The notes below the pieces were generated by a model. The model ran no database searches and was not told the origin of the DNA. It worked only from the letters and a program-made list of their open reading frames with translations. DNA of 64,000 bases from CBDHHC01 sp965263345 (GTDB taxonomy: Bacteria > Pseudomonadota > Alphaproteobacteria > Rhizobiales > CBDHHC01), in contig CBDHHC010000006.1 in the NCBI GenBank assembly GCA_965263345.1, forward strand, positions 62,001-126,000, written 5' to 3'. This document shows, piece by piece, positions 46,858 to 55,817 of this stretch; position 1 is the stretch's first letter; the number at the start of each line of letters is the position of its first letter. The position numbers and the translations under genes were made by a program.

Positions 46858-47439
46858 ATGAGCAATATCGATCATACTAAAAAAACAAAATCTAATATCA
46901 GTTTAGGATTGGCACTCCCGTTATTCGCTTTTATCCTACTGGCTGGTTTATTTTATTATGCATTAAAAACGGGAGATCCCTCTAATCTTCCATCAGTACT
47001 TATTGGTAAAAAAGTTCCTCAATTTGCCCTACCAGCAATTGAAGGACAAAAAGCGAAAATTCCTGGTTTCTCAAGTGAAGTTTTACGAAATGGGAAAATA
47101 ACCATTGTTAATTTTTGGGCGTCTTGGTGTGGTCCTTGCCATCAGGAGCATCCCTTCCTTGTTTCTCTTGCCAAAGTCTCTGGAGCTCCTATGTATGGTA
47201 TTAATTATAAGGATGCCCCAACCAATGCAAGACGTTTCCTTGGTCGCTATGAAAACCCTTACCTAGCAATCGGTGCAGACCGTACAGGACGTGTCTCAAT
47301 CGATTGGGGTGTGTATGGTTTACCAGAAACATTTGTTGTAAATGGTCAAGGTAAGATCATTTATAAGCATGTCGGCCCCATTGTTACTGAGGCCGCTAAA
47401 CAAAAAATATTAGATGCCATTAAGAAAGCAAAATCTTAG
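46858..47439 (+). CDS. ccmG: Thiol:disulfide interchange protein CcmG/DsbE
   Basis: A 193-residue membrane-anchored periplasmic thioredoxin that reduces apocytochrome c or CcmH. One N-terminal helix (about 16-38) is followed by a thioredoxin fold with NFWASWCGPCHQEHPFL (WCGPC active site), GINYKDAPTNARRFLGRYENPY and the cis-proline region YGLPETFVVNGQG. It is the last gene of the ccmABCDG group and overlaps the convergent MarR gene by 4 bases. Confidence 0.95.
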   Translation: MSNIDHTKKTKSNISLGLALPLFAFILLAGLFYYALKTGDPSNLPSVLIGKKVPQFALPAIEGQKAKIPGFSSEVLRNGKITIVNFWASWCGPCHQEHPFLVSLAKVSGAPMYGINYKDAPTNARRFLGRYENPYLAIGADRTGRVSIDWGVYGLPETFVVNGQGKIIYKHVGPIVTEAAKQKILDAIKKAKS

Positions 47440-47903
47440 GGTTGGTTTTTGCTCTCACCATTTTTTTGTTTTGACTTCTCAAAAGCATCAATAATTTTAT
47501 GAAGGGTGCTAAAAAAAGCAGACCTTTCATCCTCAGGGATTATACCAACAATAACCTCATCAGCAATTTGTACATTGGGGGTGACATCCTCAAGGAGTTT
47601 TTTACCCGTTTCTGTTAAGTATACAGAATATGCTCTTGCATCATGTTCTTTTCGTTTTCTTGTTAGAAGATCTTTTTTTAGCATCCGCTGAATTATATCT
47701 GCGAGCGTTGATCTGTCGATGCCAGTCTCTTTTACAAGGCTTGTTTGATTTAGTCCCTGCTTTTTTGAGACAGCGTGAAGTACAGCAAATTGGCGAGGGG
47801 TTAAATTCTCACCATGCATTTTTTCAATAAATATATCACTTACACATTGATTCACACGATGAAGTAAGTGAATTGGGGAGTTTTCAAGTAAGTTTTCTGT
47901 CAT
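47436..47903 (-). CDS. MarR-family transcriptional regulator
   Basis: A 155-residue winged-helix protein starting MTENLLENSPIHLLHRVNQ. The DNA-binding part is LTPRQFAVLHAVSKKQGLNQTSLVKETGIDRSTLADIIQRMLKKDLLTRKRKEHDARAY, in which the DARA wing motif stands out. The frame is open 57 codons further upstream, but that sequence is low-complexity and would overlap yciB. There is no obvious divergent target gene, and its ligand is unknown. Confidence 0.9.
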   Translation of the reverse strand: MTENLLENSPIHLLHRVNQCVSDIFIEKMHGENLTPRQFAVLHAVSKKQGLNQTSLVKETGIDRSTLADIIQRMLKKDLLTRKRKEHDARAYSVYLTETGKKLLEDVTPNVQIADEVIVGIIPEDERSAFFSTLHKIIDAFEKSKQKNGESKNQP

Positions 47904-48033
47904 TAGTACATCTAATTCTATTTTTATAACATCCACAATAATTGTCTTCGTATATGTGTGTATACGTAGCTCTTTATTGAATAGATTTATGGAACAACTT
48001 TTTGTTATTAAAAAAAAGAATGATGTATGTTTT

Positions 48034-48630
48034 TTAGGTCTCAGCTTTTTCTTCAGATGAGCTTTCAGGTTCAATCATATACTTTTGGATTAAACCAATT
48101 TGGATAATAAAGAAAATCATTGAGATTGGCATTAGTCCTAAGACTTTGAAATTACCCCAGAAAATTGTAGCGTCTTTTGGATCAGCATAGACTAATAGAG
48201 ACCCTCGCCAAACAACTTCATTTAAAATGGCAAGAAATAAATAGAAAAACCCAAATCTAATCGTTAATTTTCTCCAGCCTTCATCAATCAGTTGAAAAGC
48301 TTCTTCAAAAACTATTTTTAAGAATAATCTATTGAAATAAAGACCGCCGAAGAGTATTGATGCGAAAATTACATTGACAATTGTTGGTTTCATTTTGATG
48401 AAAGTGTCATTGTTTAAGTACAATGTTAAGCCACCAAAAATCATTACAAAAATACCGGTTACCAATGGAATCGTTGCAATCTTTTTAAATGTGATCCAAG
48501 AGCCTGTTAATGAAATTGCTGTTGCAATCATAAATGCGGCCGTTGCTATGTAGATATCATGATAATTGTTTGCGTATAGAAATACGCCTAACGGGCCAAG
48601 TTCAAAAATTAGCTTTAATGCTTGTTTCAT
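48034..48630 (-). CDS. yciB: Inner-membrane septation protein YciB/IspZ
   Basis: A 198-residue protein with five predicted helices. Its markers are LIFELGPLGVFLYANN, FGGLTLYLNNDTFIKMKPTIVN, LFGGLYFNRLFLK and the C-terminal LNEVVWRGS motif typical of the family. It affects cell-envelope integrity and septum placement in other bacteria. Position just after ftsY is the normal alphaproteobacterial arrangement. Confidence 0.93.
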   Translation of the reverse strand: MKQALKLIFELGPLGVFLYANNYHDIYIATAAFMIATAISLTGSWITFKKIATIPLVTGIFVMIFGGLTLYLNNDTFIKMKPTIVNVIFASILFGGLYFNRLFLKIVFEEAFQLIDEGWRKLTIRFGFFYLFLAILNEVVWRGSLLVYADPKDATIFWGNFKVLGLMPISMIFFIIQIGLIQKYMIEPESSSEEKAET

Positions 48631-48688
48631 TTGTTACGGTCTCTTCAGCATTGGACTGGATTGTTTAATCACTCATTTAATTCATGAA

Positions 48689-49859
48689 TTAGTTTAATGC
48701 AATGGCTTGTGCAAATTCTCCTGCATCAAAGGGCTGTAAGTCTTCAATGCCTTCGCCAACACCTATTGCGTGGATTGGGATCTGATATTTGTTTGCGATT
48801 GCGACTAATATACCCCCTCTTGCTGTGCCATCCAGTTTTGTCATGATGAGGCCGGTTACGTTTGCAGATTTTGAGAATATCTCGACCTGGTTCAGTGCAT
48901 TTTGCCCTGTTGTCGCATCTAGCACTAATAATACAGTGTGGGGCGCTGTTTCATCAAATTTTTGAATAACGCGAACTACTTTTTCCAGTTCTGCCATAAG
49001 GTTAGCTTTGTTTTGTAGGCGTCCTGCGGTGTCTATTAGAAGGACATCGATGTCTTGTTCCTTAGCTTGTTGTAAGGCATCAAAAGCTAAACTTGCAGAG
49101 TCAGACCCTTGTTCTTTGGCGATCACTTCAGAGTTGGTTCTTTCACCCCAGATTTTTAGTTGATCTATTGCGGCTGCCCGGAATGTATCGCCGGCTGCCA
49201 TCATTACTTTCTTGCCTTCACCTACATATTTTTGGGCTAATTTGCCTATTGTTGTCGTCTTTCCTGCGCCATTTACGCCCACGGTCAAAATTACGTGAGG
49301 TTTGTTTTCCGGGTTTATTATTAGTGGTTTTGCAACAGGTTCAAGAACTTTTTGAACTTCTTCAGAAAGTACTTTTTTGACATCTTCTGGTGAGATATTT
49401 TTATCATAACGTGTAGAGGACAATGTATCTGTGATACGCATTGCTGTATCGACACCTAAGTCCGCTTGTATCAGGACATCTTCAAAATCCTGTATTGTGT
49501 CTTCATCCAGTTTGGCTTTGGTAAAAACACTGGTAATGCCTTCACTTAGCTTTGATGAAGATTTGGAGAGACCAGATTTTAGGCGTTGGAACCAGCTTTT
49601 CTTTTCTTTTTTCGGTGGTTCTTGTGGTTCTGGTTCTTGAATTATGGGTTCTTTTTATCGGTACTTGTTTTATCGGTACTGGGGCTGTTTCTATTTCCTG
49701 ACTTTGTTCAGGGGGCTCAACAGTTTCTTTTTCTTCAAGATTTTCCTGTTTTTGAGTAATTTCTTCTGGTTTTTGTTGTTCTTTTTGATCTTTGTTACCA
49801 CTAAATAAGCGGCCAAAAAAACCAGATTTTTGTTTTTTGGTCTCGTTTTGCTCTGTCAC
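48689..49859 (-). pseudogene. ftsY: Signal recognition particle receptor FtsY, frameshifted as given
   Basis: The N-terminal part begins MTEQNETKKQKSGFFGRLFS and runs in an acidic linker to QVPIK. The frame is then lost at the five-base A-run on the coding strand (plus-strand T-run 49652-49656). The next frame continues EPIIQEPEPQEPPKK, then KSWFQRLKSGL and the whole NG domain: GVNGAGKTTTIGKLA (G1), DTFRAAAIDQL, DTAGRLQNK, TKLDGTARGG and GVGEGIEDLQPFDAGEF. Removing one A restores a protein of about 389 residues. The run lies in the first of two 15-bp direct repeats whose second copy has four A. FtsY is essential, so a consensus error or a very recent change is the simplest reading. An N-domain-truncated product is less likely. 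Confidence 0.9.
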
Positions 49860-49874
49860 AGAACATTCCTACAG

Positions 49875-51149
49875 TTATAAAATTTCGATTGCCTCACCTG
49901 TTAGCATATTTTCTTCGTAACCGGATAGTCTTACATTGAGAAATTCATTAGGTTTATGGGTAGATGGGACTTTAACTTGAGCAAAATGGGGTGTTCTACC
50001 AACATTTGCATGTTCCATTAAAATTGTTTCGGTTTGTCCGATTGCATTTTTCATATGTCTTTCAGAGACTTCTTTGCCCTTATGGCGTAATCTTGCAGCC
50101 CTGTCTTTGATCGTATTTTTGTTTAGTTGTGGCATTCTGGCAGCAGGTGTTCCTGGTCTTGGAGAAAATGGGAAGACATGAAGGTATGTTAGTCCACATT
50201 CATCGACAAGTTTTAGAGTATTTTCAAACATGTCTTCGGTTTCTGTTGGGAAACCTGCAATTAAATCAGCCCCAAAGACGATATCCGAGCGATTCTGACG
50301 GGCTTGATGACAGAATTCGATCGAGTCTTCTCTTAAGTGCCTTCTTTTCATGCGTTTTAGGATCATATTATCTCCAGCCTGCAAAGAGAGATGCAGATGG
50401 GGCATGAAACGTTGTTCACTTGAGATGGCTTCCATTAAGGGTTCGTCTACTTCTATCGAGTCTATTGAGGATAGACGTAAACGATCCAGGTCTGGAACCA
50501 TTTGTAATATCTTTTGGACAAGTTTTCCTAATGTCAGGTTTCCTGGCAAATCCGGTCCATAAGATGTTATATCTACGCCCGTTAGTACAATTTCGTGGTA
50601 GCCATTATCAACGAGTTTGCGTATTTGCTCAATGACCTCGCCTGCCGGAACAGACCTTGAATTTCCTCTGCCATAAGGAATAATGCAGAATGTGCATCTG
50701 TGATCACATCCGTTTTGGATTTGAACATAGGCACGGGCTCTGACACCAAAGCCTGAAATCAGATGATTAGCGGTTTTTGTCACTGACATGATGTCGTTGA
50801 CGATGACTTTTTCAGACCCTTTCGTTGAAAGATCTAAAAAGGTTTCCGCTTTCATTTTTTCATCATTGCCAATGATATGGTCAATTTCGTCCATATTGGC
50901 GAAATTATTTGTTTCTATTTGAGCTGCGCAGCCGGTGACAATTATCTTTGCTTCAGGTTTTTCACGGCGAATTTTGCGTATTGATTGTCTTGCTTGTCTC
51001 ACCGCTTCCGATGTAACAGCGCAGGTGTTGATAATGACTGTATCTTCTAAGCCCGCCTTTTGGGCATGCTCCATCATGACTTCCGATTCATATGTGTTTA
51101 ATCGGCAGCCGAAGGTGACTATTTCTGGCTGTGTCATTTTTTTGGTCAT
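49875..51149 (-). CDS. mtaB: tRNA t6A37 methylthiotransferase MtaB
   Basis: A radical SAM methylthiotransferase of 424 residues that converts t6A37 to ms2t6A37 in tRNA. The N-terminal UPF0004 domain has VTFGCRLNTYESE with cysteines in NTCAVT and VTGCAAQ for the auxiliary cluster. The radical SAM cluster is CDHRCTFCIIPYGRGNSRS, and the TRAM-like domain is at the end. YLHVFPFSPRPGTPAARM matches the MtaB subfamily rather than MiaB or RimO. It lies between dapF (36 bases upstream) and ftsY (15 bases downstream) in one minus-strand unit. Confidence 0.95.
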   Translation of the reverse strand: MTKKMTQPEIVTFGCRLNTYESEVMMEHAQKAGLEDTVIINTCAVTSEAVRQARQSIRKIRREKPEAKIIVTGCAAQIETNNFANMDEIDHIIGNDEKMKAETFLDLSTKGSEKVIVNDIMSVTKTANHLISGFGVRARAYVQIQNGCDHRCTFCIIPYGRGNSRSVPAGEVIEQIRKLVDNGYHEIVLTGVDITSYGPDLPGNLTLGKLVQKILQMVPDLDRLRLSSIDSIEVDEPLMEAISSEQRFMPHLHLSLQAGDNMILKRMKRRHLREDSIEFCHQARQNRSDIVFGADLIAGFPTETEDMFENTLKLVDECGLTYLHVFPFSPRPGTPAARMPQLNKNTIKDRAARLRHKGKEVSERHMKNAIGQTETILMEHANVGRTPHFAQVKVPSTHKPNEFLNVRLSGYEENMLTGEAIEIL

Positions 51150-51185
51150 TTCTCAAATGCCTTGAATGCACTTATTTCGGGCAAA

Positions 51186-52043
51186 CTATTGTAATGTGTT
51201 TAAATTCAATTTGCCTTCATACTCTAATTCTGCAGCGCCTGTCATTAAAATATGATCATCGGTTTCGCGCCATTCTATCTCTAAAGGTCCGCCTGGAAGT
51301 GTCACTGTGACTTTCCTGTCTGTGCGTTTTGTCCTGGCGGCGGCGACACCAACGGCGCAAGCGGCTGTTCCGCATGCTTTTGTTAAGCCTGTTCCTCTTT
51401 CCCAGACTTTAATTGTGATCTGGTCTCGGGAATTGACTTTAGCGAGCGTGATATTGGCTCTGTCAGGGAAAATCGGGTGATTTTCCAATAAGGGCCCGAA
51501 TTTCTCCAGATCGTATTTTTCAATATCATCGACCCAGAAAATACAATGTGGGTTGCCAACATTGACGACACTTGGTGAATGTAAGATTGGATCGTCTATT
51601 GGTCCAATTTGTAATTCGATTGCTCTTGTGTCGTGAAACTCTTCAGCTAACGGAATATCCTGCCAGCCAAATTTGGGCGTTCCCATATCGACTGTGACGG
51701 ATAAATCCTGGTTTACAATCGCACCGAGTATGGCGGCATTTGTTTCAATCGTTATGTTTGGTCTTTGTGTTTCTGCCACCATTAAGGTTGCTACACATCT
51801 TGTTGCGTTTCCGCAGGCGTCTACTTCGCCGCCGTCTGCATTGATAATTCGCATGAACACATCTGCATTCTGAGATGGTTCCATGGAAATCACCTGGTCA
51901 CAGCCAATGCCAGAGCTTCTGTCTGCAATGCTTTGCGCCAGAGCTGGTGTGATGTCTAAATCATATTTTCGGGTGTCAAAAACGGCAAATTCATTGCCGA
52001 TGCCATTCATTTTTAAGAATGGGATCTCTTCTTTCTGTGTCAT
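51186..52043 (-). CDS. dapF: Diaminopimelate epimerase
   Basis: A 285-residue PLP-independent epimerase that converts LL- to meso-diaminopimelate for lysine and peptidoglycan. The catalytic cysteines lie in DACGNATRCVA and in GTGLTKACGTAACAVGVAA. FLKMNGIGNEFAVFDTR at the N-terminus and VVNVGNPHCIFWVDD in the middle complete the signature. It begins the dapF-mtaB-ftsY-yciB unit. Immediately upstream lie the hairpins at 52130-52194. Confidence 0.96.
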   Translation of the reverse strand: MTQKEEIPFLKMNGIGNEFAVFDTRKYDLDITPALAQSIADRSSGIGCDQVISMEPSQNADVFMRIINADGGEVDACGNATRCVATLMVAETQRPNITIETNAAILGAIVNQDLSVTVDMGTPKFGWQDIPLAEEFHDTRAIELQIGPIDDPILHSPSVVNVGNPHCIFWVDDIEKYDLEKFGPLLENHPIFPDRANITLAKVNSRDQITIKVWERGTGLTKACGTAACAVGVAAARTKRTDRKVTVTLPGGPLEIEWRETDDHILMTGAAELEYEGKLNLNTLQ

Positions 52044-52129
52044 GAGACCTATATAATCTGAGTTATGGGTAATGGCAAGATTATAGGGTTTCTCTATTTG
52101 TTTCGTTCAGACGGCACTAAGCTTTTTCG

Positions 52130-52194
52130 CGCAAAGCGCGGCGCGCGGTCGCGCTTGCCATATAATATTATGAAGAGTTCATAATATTATATGG
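52130..52194. repeat. Tandem hairpins: GC-rich stem followed by a 17-bp perfect palindrome
   Basis: A GC-rich hairpin (AAGCGCG with CGCGCTT, within 52130-52156) stands out in this AT-rich genome. Directly after it, CCATATAATATTATGAA (52158-52174) is matched exactly by its reverse complement at 52178-52194 across a 3-base loop, with wobble pairs extending outward. There is no T-run. The pair lies about 90 bases upstream of dapF and at the edge of the gene-poor region. Confidence 0.75.
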
Positions 52195-52485
52195 TGAATG
52201 ATGTTCCATGATGGCTTTGTTTATTAGGTTTCATGGCCAAGCTCTCGCACTTTTTATCTGTCTGAGCGGCCTGATTATCTGTTTTTGGGTGTTATATTGG
52301 GAAAATGAGAGGTTTTTCTTAGATTTCTCTCGATTATGCCATAACACTAGCATAGTAGCGTTACGGTGTCAAGGACTTTTTTCCTGGGACTATTTTCATT
52401 TTGGTTTATGGTTGATGAAGGGTTAAGGGGGGCGGAATGTGTCGTGAGTGTGTTTCAAGTGCCAGGATCAAAGTTGCTTTATGGG

Positions 52486-52552
52486 TTCCCAATAGTTTGC
52501 TCAGATCAGCGCTGGGGCCTGCACTATTTTTGGGGCTGGCAAACTTTGGGAA
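52486..52552. repeat. Palindromic intergenic element (REP/MITE-like)
   Basis: TTCCCAATAGTTTGC (52486-52500) and GCAAACTTTGGGAA (52539-52552) are inverted copies with one extra base, flanked by GGGT on the left and TGACGG on the right. The 'GGGTTCCC...GGGAATGACG' frame is the form of dispersed palindromes seen in many proteobacteria. Only one copy occurs in this window, so dispersal is inferred. Confidence 0.5.
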
Positions 52553-52949
52553 TGACGGGGGTGGGGAGGTTTGGTAAATGGTTCAGAATGGCTGTAAATT
52601 GAAGTGTTGTAAAAAATGATTATTATTTCAGTTGTATAAGGTTGTTTTAATACTTAAATTGATTTGAGTTTTTTTATTTACTTAAAAGTTGGTTAGAAAA
52701 AGACCAGGAATGTATTTTGGAGATGTTGAAACGTCTAACCTAAGGCATTGTTTATGAGCGTTTCCAATTCAGTGGATGTTTTTCTCTCAGGATGGCTATC
52801 AAATTGTATCGTAGACAAATTCATATAGAAATTTTGAATGGCCCTTTTATTTTCAAAACCAGCTATGATTATGTTCTAATCTGTTGGAGTTTTTTTTGCC
52901 TGAGAGCCCATGAAAACTGATAATGCGCCACATATTCAGTAATATCTGG

Positions 52950-53390
52950 TGGATAAGTTTAGCATACTGTTTGCAGCTGCTGAGAAACTCGTGCTTGAAT
53001 TTTTTGTATGAGGGAGCTTTATGGATGCAGTCCTATGCTCTTATGTAAAGTAGCAATGAAGTTAATATCGTCAGTGAACATATTCAGATCAAAAATTATG
53101 CTGATCTTGATTCGTTCCTTTCCTCCAAACCTCAGTTGGCAATCAAAAAATCAGGTTGCTAAAGAGCTCATTTATTTCCAGGTATCACGAAGCCAAATTT
53201 GATGATTCAGTATTTTTTTCTCGTAATGGGCTTTTAGATTTAGGTTTTTATCAACTTGAAAAGAGCTGTGCAAGAAACTCAGAAGCTTCTAAGAATACCA
53301 TGAGTAAGTGTATCTGAGGAATAGAATTTAGATCGCATTGTTAGGCAACGACAAGATCAAAGAAATCAGCTAATCTTCTAATGATTTAAA
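52950..53390 (+). pseudogene. Decayed coding remnant, family unknown
   Basis: Coding-like peptide pieces occur in more than one frame with stops between them. From about 53007, YEGALWMQSYALM is followed by a stop and then SSNEVNIVSEHIQIKNYADL and further residues to KKSGC. A neighbouring frame then reads YHEAKFDDSVFFSRNGLLDL, and later NLDRIVRQRQDQRNQLIF. The amino-acid balance is protein-like and charged, unlike random AT-rich translation. No family was recognised. Confidence 0.35.
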
Positions 53391-54099
53391 ACTTCCCGGT
53401 GGTGGGTTTGCGAGACCTTTGCAATTGCTGTCATTGGAGCCCTCAAATTAGGTCTGATACATGTCATTATGCATGAGCTATAATATGCAAGCCCAACAAG
53501 GGATACTTCTTATGCCTTAATACAGGTTCATTTAAAATTTTTTAATTAAAGGCTCAATCTAAACAGTCGTTGCAAGCCGGAGGATGACAGGGGGTATGGA
53601 TTTAACAAATGTCATGTCGTTTTATGCCTAAATCATTTATATTTATTTTCATCTAATAGGTGAAACCCACTGGCTGTACGCGGGCGAGTCCTGTCGCTTA
53701 CAATCGAAATTAGACTGGATACAAGAGCAGTGATAGTGTTTTCTAGTCGTAGTGAGGTGGTGAATGACCAATCGCAATCGGGAAATTGAATTGGTCGCGC
53801 TCGATTGCTCTGAATTGTCTGTTAGGAGCATGGGTTTTAGAGTTCTCCTGAAGATATTCTTAAGGCCTCTAAATCAGACTTGAAACGCAATGCGGACTAT
53901 AAATTATCTCTCGAAGCTGAGGCTGATTTAGTGGTGAACAGTTCCTCCGATCAAGTCGGAGGTATGATAAGGGGTGGGGGTGTTATTTTACGTCCATTCT
54001 ATCAAACAATCTTTCAACATTTTTCAGTCATGATGTTTTGGCATGACTTTTGGGGCAGAATTACAGATATAATTTCCTATAAAAAATTGAGAGTAGATC

Positions 54100-54465
54100 A
54101 TGAGAATAATAATAATTTTTACTGGCATCATCTGGGCGACATCATCTTTTGCAAATGATATAAATATGCCAAGAGATCAATGGCTATCTAATCTAGGAAA
54201 AATTATGCCGGTTCATTTGTGCAAAGCAGGGTCTCCTTTTTTAAAAGTCTATAAGGGAGAGAATTGTCAAAAAGATATCAACCTACTCTATAAGAAATGT
54301 ACGACAGACGTTGATAATGTCAAAATACCGGAAACTATTACGAGCATACAGCATGCAAATAAGTTAGGCCAAATTCTTGCCGAATGTACTTCTGCGCACT
54401 ATATGGGAGGGGCTGTTTTGGATGCTTTTAATAAGATACAATCAAGAGAAAATGCTAAAAAGTAA
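54100..54465 (+). CDS. Small secreted protein with four cysteines, unknown function
   Basis: A 121-residue protein with a signal peptide MRIIIIFTGIIWATSSFA (cleavage before NDINMP). The mature domain of about 103 residues has four cysteines (VHLCKAG, ENCQKD, KKCTTD, AECTSA), enough for two disulfides. It is predicted mainly helical, including SIQHANKLGQILAECTSAHY. No family was recognised. It stands alone after the decayed region; the adenylate-kinase-like gene is convergent. Confidence 0.65.
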   Translation: MRIIIIFTGIIWATSSFANDINMPRDQWLSNLGKIMPVHLCKAGSPFLKVYKGENCQKDINLLYKKCTTDVDNVKIPETITSIQHANKLGQILAECTSAHYMGGAVLDAFNKIQSRENAKK

Positions 54466-54577
54466 TTAGGGGTTTAAGCACATTCTACTGTGGTGTGTTT
54501 ATTTTTGTTTGAGACTGGCATGAGGGGTTCCAGGTAGGCTAGTTTGACAAAATTTGGGAGATGTTTCGGGTTGTCTG

Positions 54578-55189
54578 TTAGGTTTTGCAAAACTTGACCT
54601 CTAATAGATTTAGAACCTGAGAAATAATTTCATTTATGGAATTATTGCCCATTATTCTCTCAAGTTTTTCTTCGTTTTGATAATAGTCTATGACAGTTGT
54701 CTTATTATTATCATACATTGTTAATTTTTCTAAAATTTTGTCTTTTTCTTCATCAGGTGCATCAATTTCGAAATCTTCTGATCCGCAAATATCAGATTTT
54801 TTATAATTAATTTGTTCCCAAATATAATTAATTGTAAATTCTTGCCAGGGTGAAATTTCAATAACCATGTCTATGGATATCTCATCCTGGCCTAATAATG
54901 TATCTAGAAGGCTTGCTTGTTTTTGATTGGTTGGAAAGTTACACAATAAGAAACCGTTTGAACAATCATTTTGTTTGAGTCTTTGATATATTATTTCGGT
55001 TATCATGTGGGCAGGTACAATATTTCCTGATTCCATAATTTTTCTGAGACGTAAGGCTAATGTACAATCTTTTTTCAAAAACTCTCGTACAATCTCTCCT
55101 GGTGCTATTGATATGAGTTGAAACTTTTCAAATATAAAATTTGAAATCAGTCCCGACATACCTGGTGGTGTTAGTATGATAATTCTCAT
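54578..55189 (-). CDS. Adenylate-kinase-like protein lacking the P-loop lysine (probable pseudoenzyme)
   Basis: A 203-residue protein that aligns by eye to adenylate kinase: MRIIILTPPGMSGLIS in place of the P-loop (G)GPPGAGKGT, LISIAPGEIVREFL for HISTGDLLR, and IMESGNIVPAHMITEIIYQRL. GFLLCNFPTNQKQASLLD follows in place of GFLLDGFPRT..QA, and VIDYYQNEEKLERI stands near the end. The catalytic lysine and the DGFPR aspartate and arginine are gone, while the arginine of GEIVR remains. Activity is therefore doubtful. The LID region is acidic (SEDFEIDAPDEEKD). A true adk should exist elsewhere in the genome. Confidence 0.75.
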   Translation of the reverse strand: MRIIILTPPGMSGLISNFIFEKFQLISIAPGEIVREFLKKDCTLALRLRKIMESGNIVPAHMITEIIYQRLKQNDCSNGFLLCNFPTNQKQASLLDTLLGQDEISIDMVIEISPWQEFTINYIWEQINYKKSDICGSEDFEIDAPDEEKDKILEKLTMYDNNKTTVIDYYQNEEKLERIMGNNSINEIISQVLNLLEVKFCKT

Positions 55190-55307
55190 TTTCCGACATC
55201 ACAAAAGTTATATAAAATTAAATGCCTTGAAGACTATGACGTTATTTCTTACCTAGGATGTAATAGGGACTTTGTCTGCATATCTCATTCTCGTGTAGTA
55301 GATAATC

Positions 55308-55781
55308 ATGAAAAAAAAACGTTTCAAGCGTAACAAAAATAATAAAAAGAAACATGCGCTGTATCAAGATTCCGTATCGAAGAAAAATGATCATTTTGCT
55401 TTAGGCTCTTTCATGGCATACATCATGCCATTTCTAACAGCTATTGTTAGTTATTTAGTGTTTAAATATTATTGGAAGACATTTGTTGGTGTTGAAACAC
55501 TCATTTCTATTTTAGCCTTTCTTTTATTGAGTTTTATTATCGTTACCTGTTCCTATGTCTTTACCATGTGCTTTATTTCTCGCAGGATTACAGTGCCTTC
55601 GATAGGTCTTTTTTCTGGGAAGCGCTTAGGTATTGATTATACAGATACATGGCCATGGAAATATATGTTGGGGGCTCATGGATATTGGCCTTATTCGATG
55701 AACAGTCTTGTCTATTTGTTTGCATTTTTATTTGTAATTATGCCGTTGATTTTATTTTTTACATTTTTAGAATTTATCTGA
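55308..55781 (+). CDS. Small membrane protein, three helices, unknown function
   Basis: A 157-residue protein with a strongly basic N-terminus (MKKKRFKRNKNNKKK) and three hydrophobic segments at about 33-53, 62-88 and 131-156. Between the second and third lies a conserved-looking loop, SGKRLGIDYTDTWPWKYM. It starts at ATG 55308. It is convergent with the VOC gene (36 bases between stops) and divergent from the adenylate-kinase-like gene. I do not recognise a family. Confidence 0.6.
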   Translation: MKKKRFKRNKNNKKKHALYQDSVSKKNDHFALGSFMAYIMPFLTAIVSYLVFKYYWKTFVGVETLISILAFLLLSFIIVTCSYVFTMCFISRRITVPSIGLFSGKRLGIDYTDTWPWKYMLGAHGYWPYSMNSLVYLFAFLFVIMPLILFFTFLEFI

Positions 55782-55817
55782 GATACGTTAATATCTAACT
55801 GCTCTATCATTTTAATT

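Larger units (their letters stand above)
52044..54099. other. Gene-poor 2-kb accessory region
   Basis: No intact gene could be supported here. From left to right it holds the tandem hairpins (52130-52194), the palindromic element (52486-52552), decayed coding fragments (about 52950-53990) and a small hairpin CCTCCGA/TCGGAGG at 53944-53962. Short open frames at 52208-52602 have odd composition and no recognisable family. Confidence 0.6.

Noticed and set aside
49645..49690. Programmed frameshifting in ftsY
   Set aside because: The required shift is +1 (or -2), whereas the A-run would favour -1, which hits a TAA at once; a one-base consensus or mutation event is simpler.
52208..52602. Two overlapping small open frames (72 and 78 codons)
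   Set aside because: Their translations are rich in Phe, Trp and Cys with no family pattern, and one spans the palindromic repeat; they are probably chance frames.
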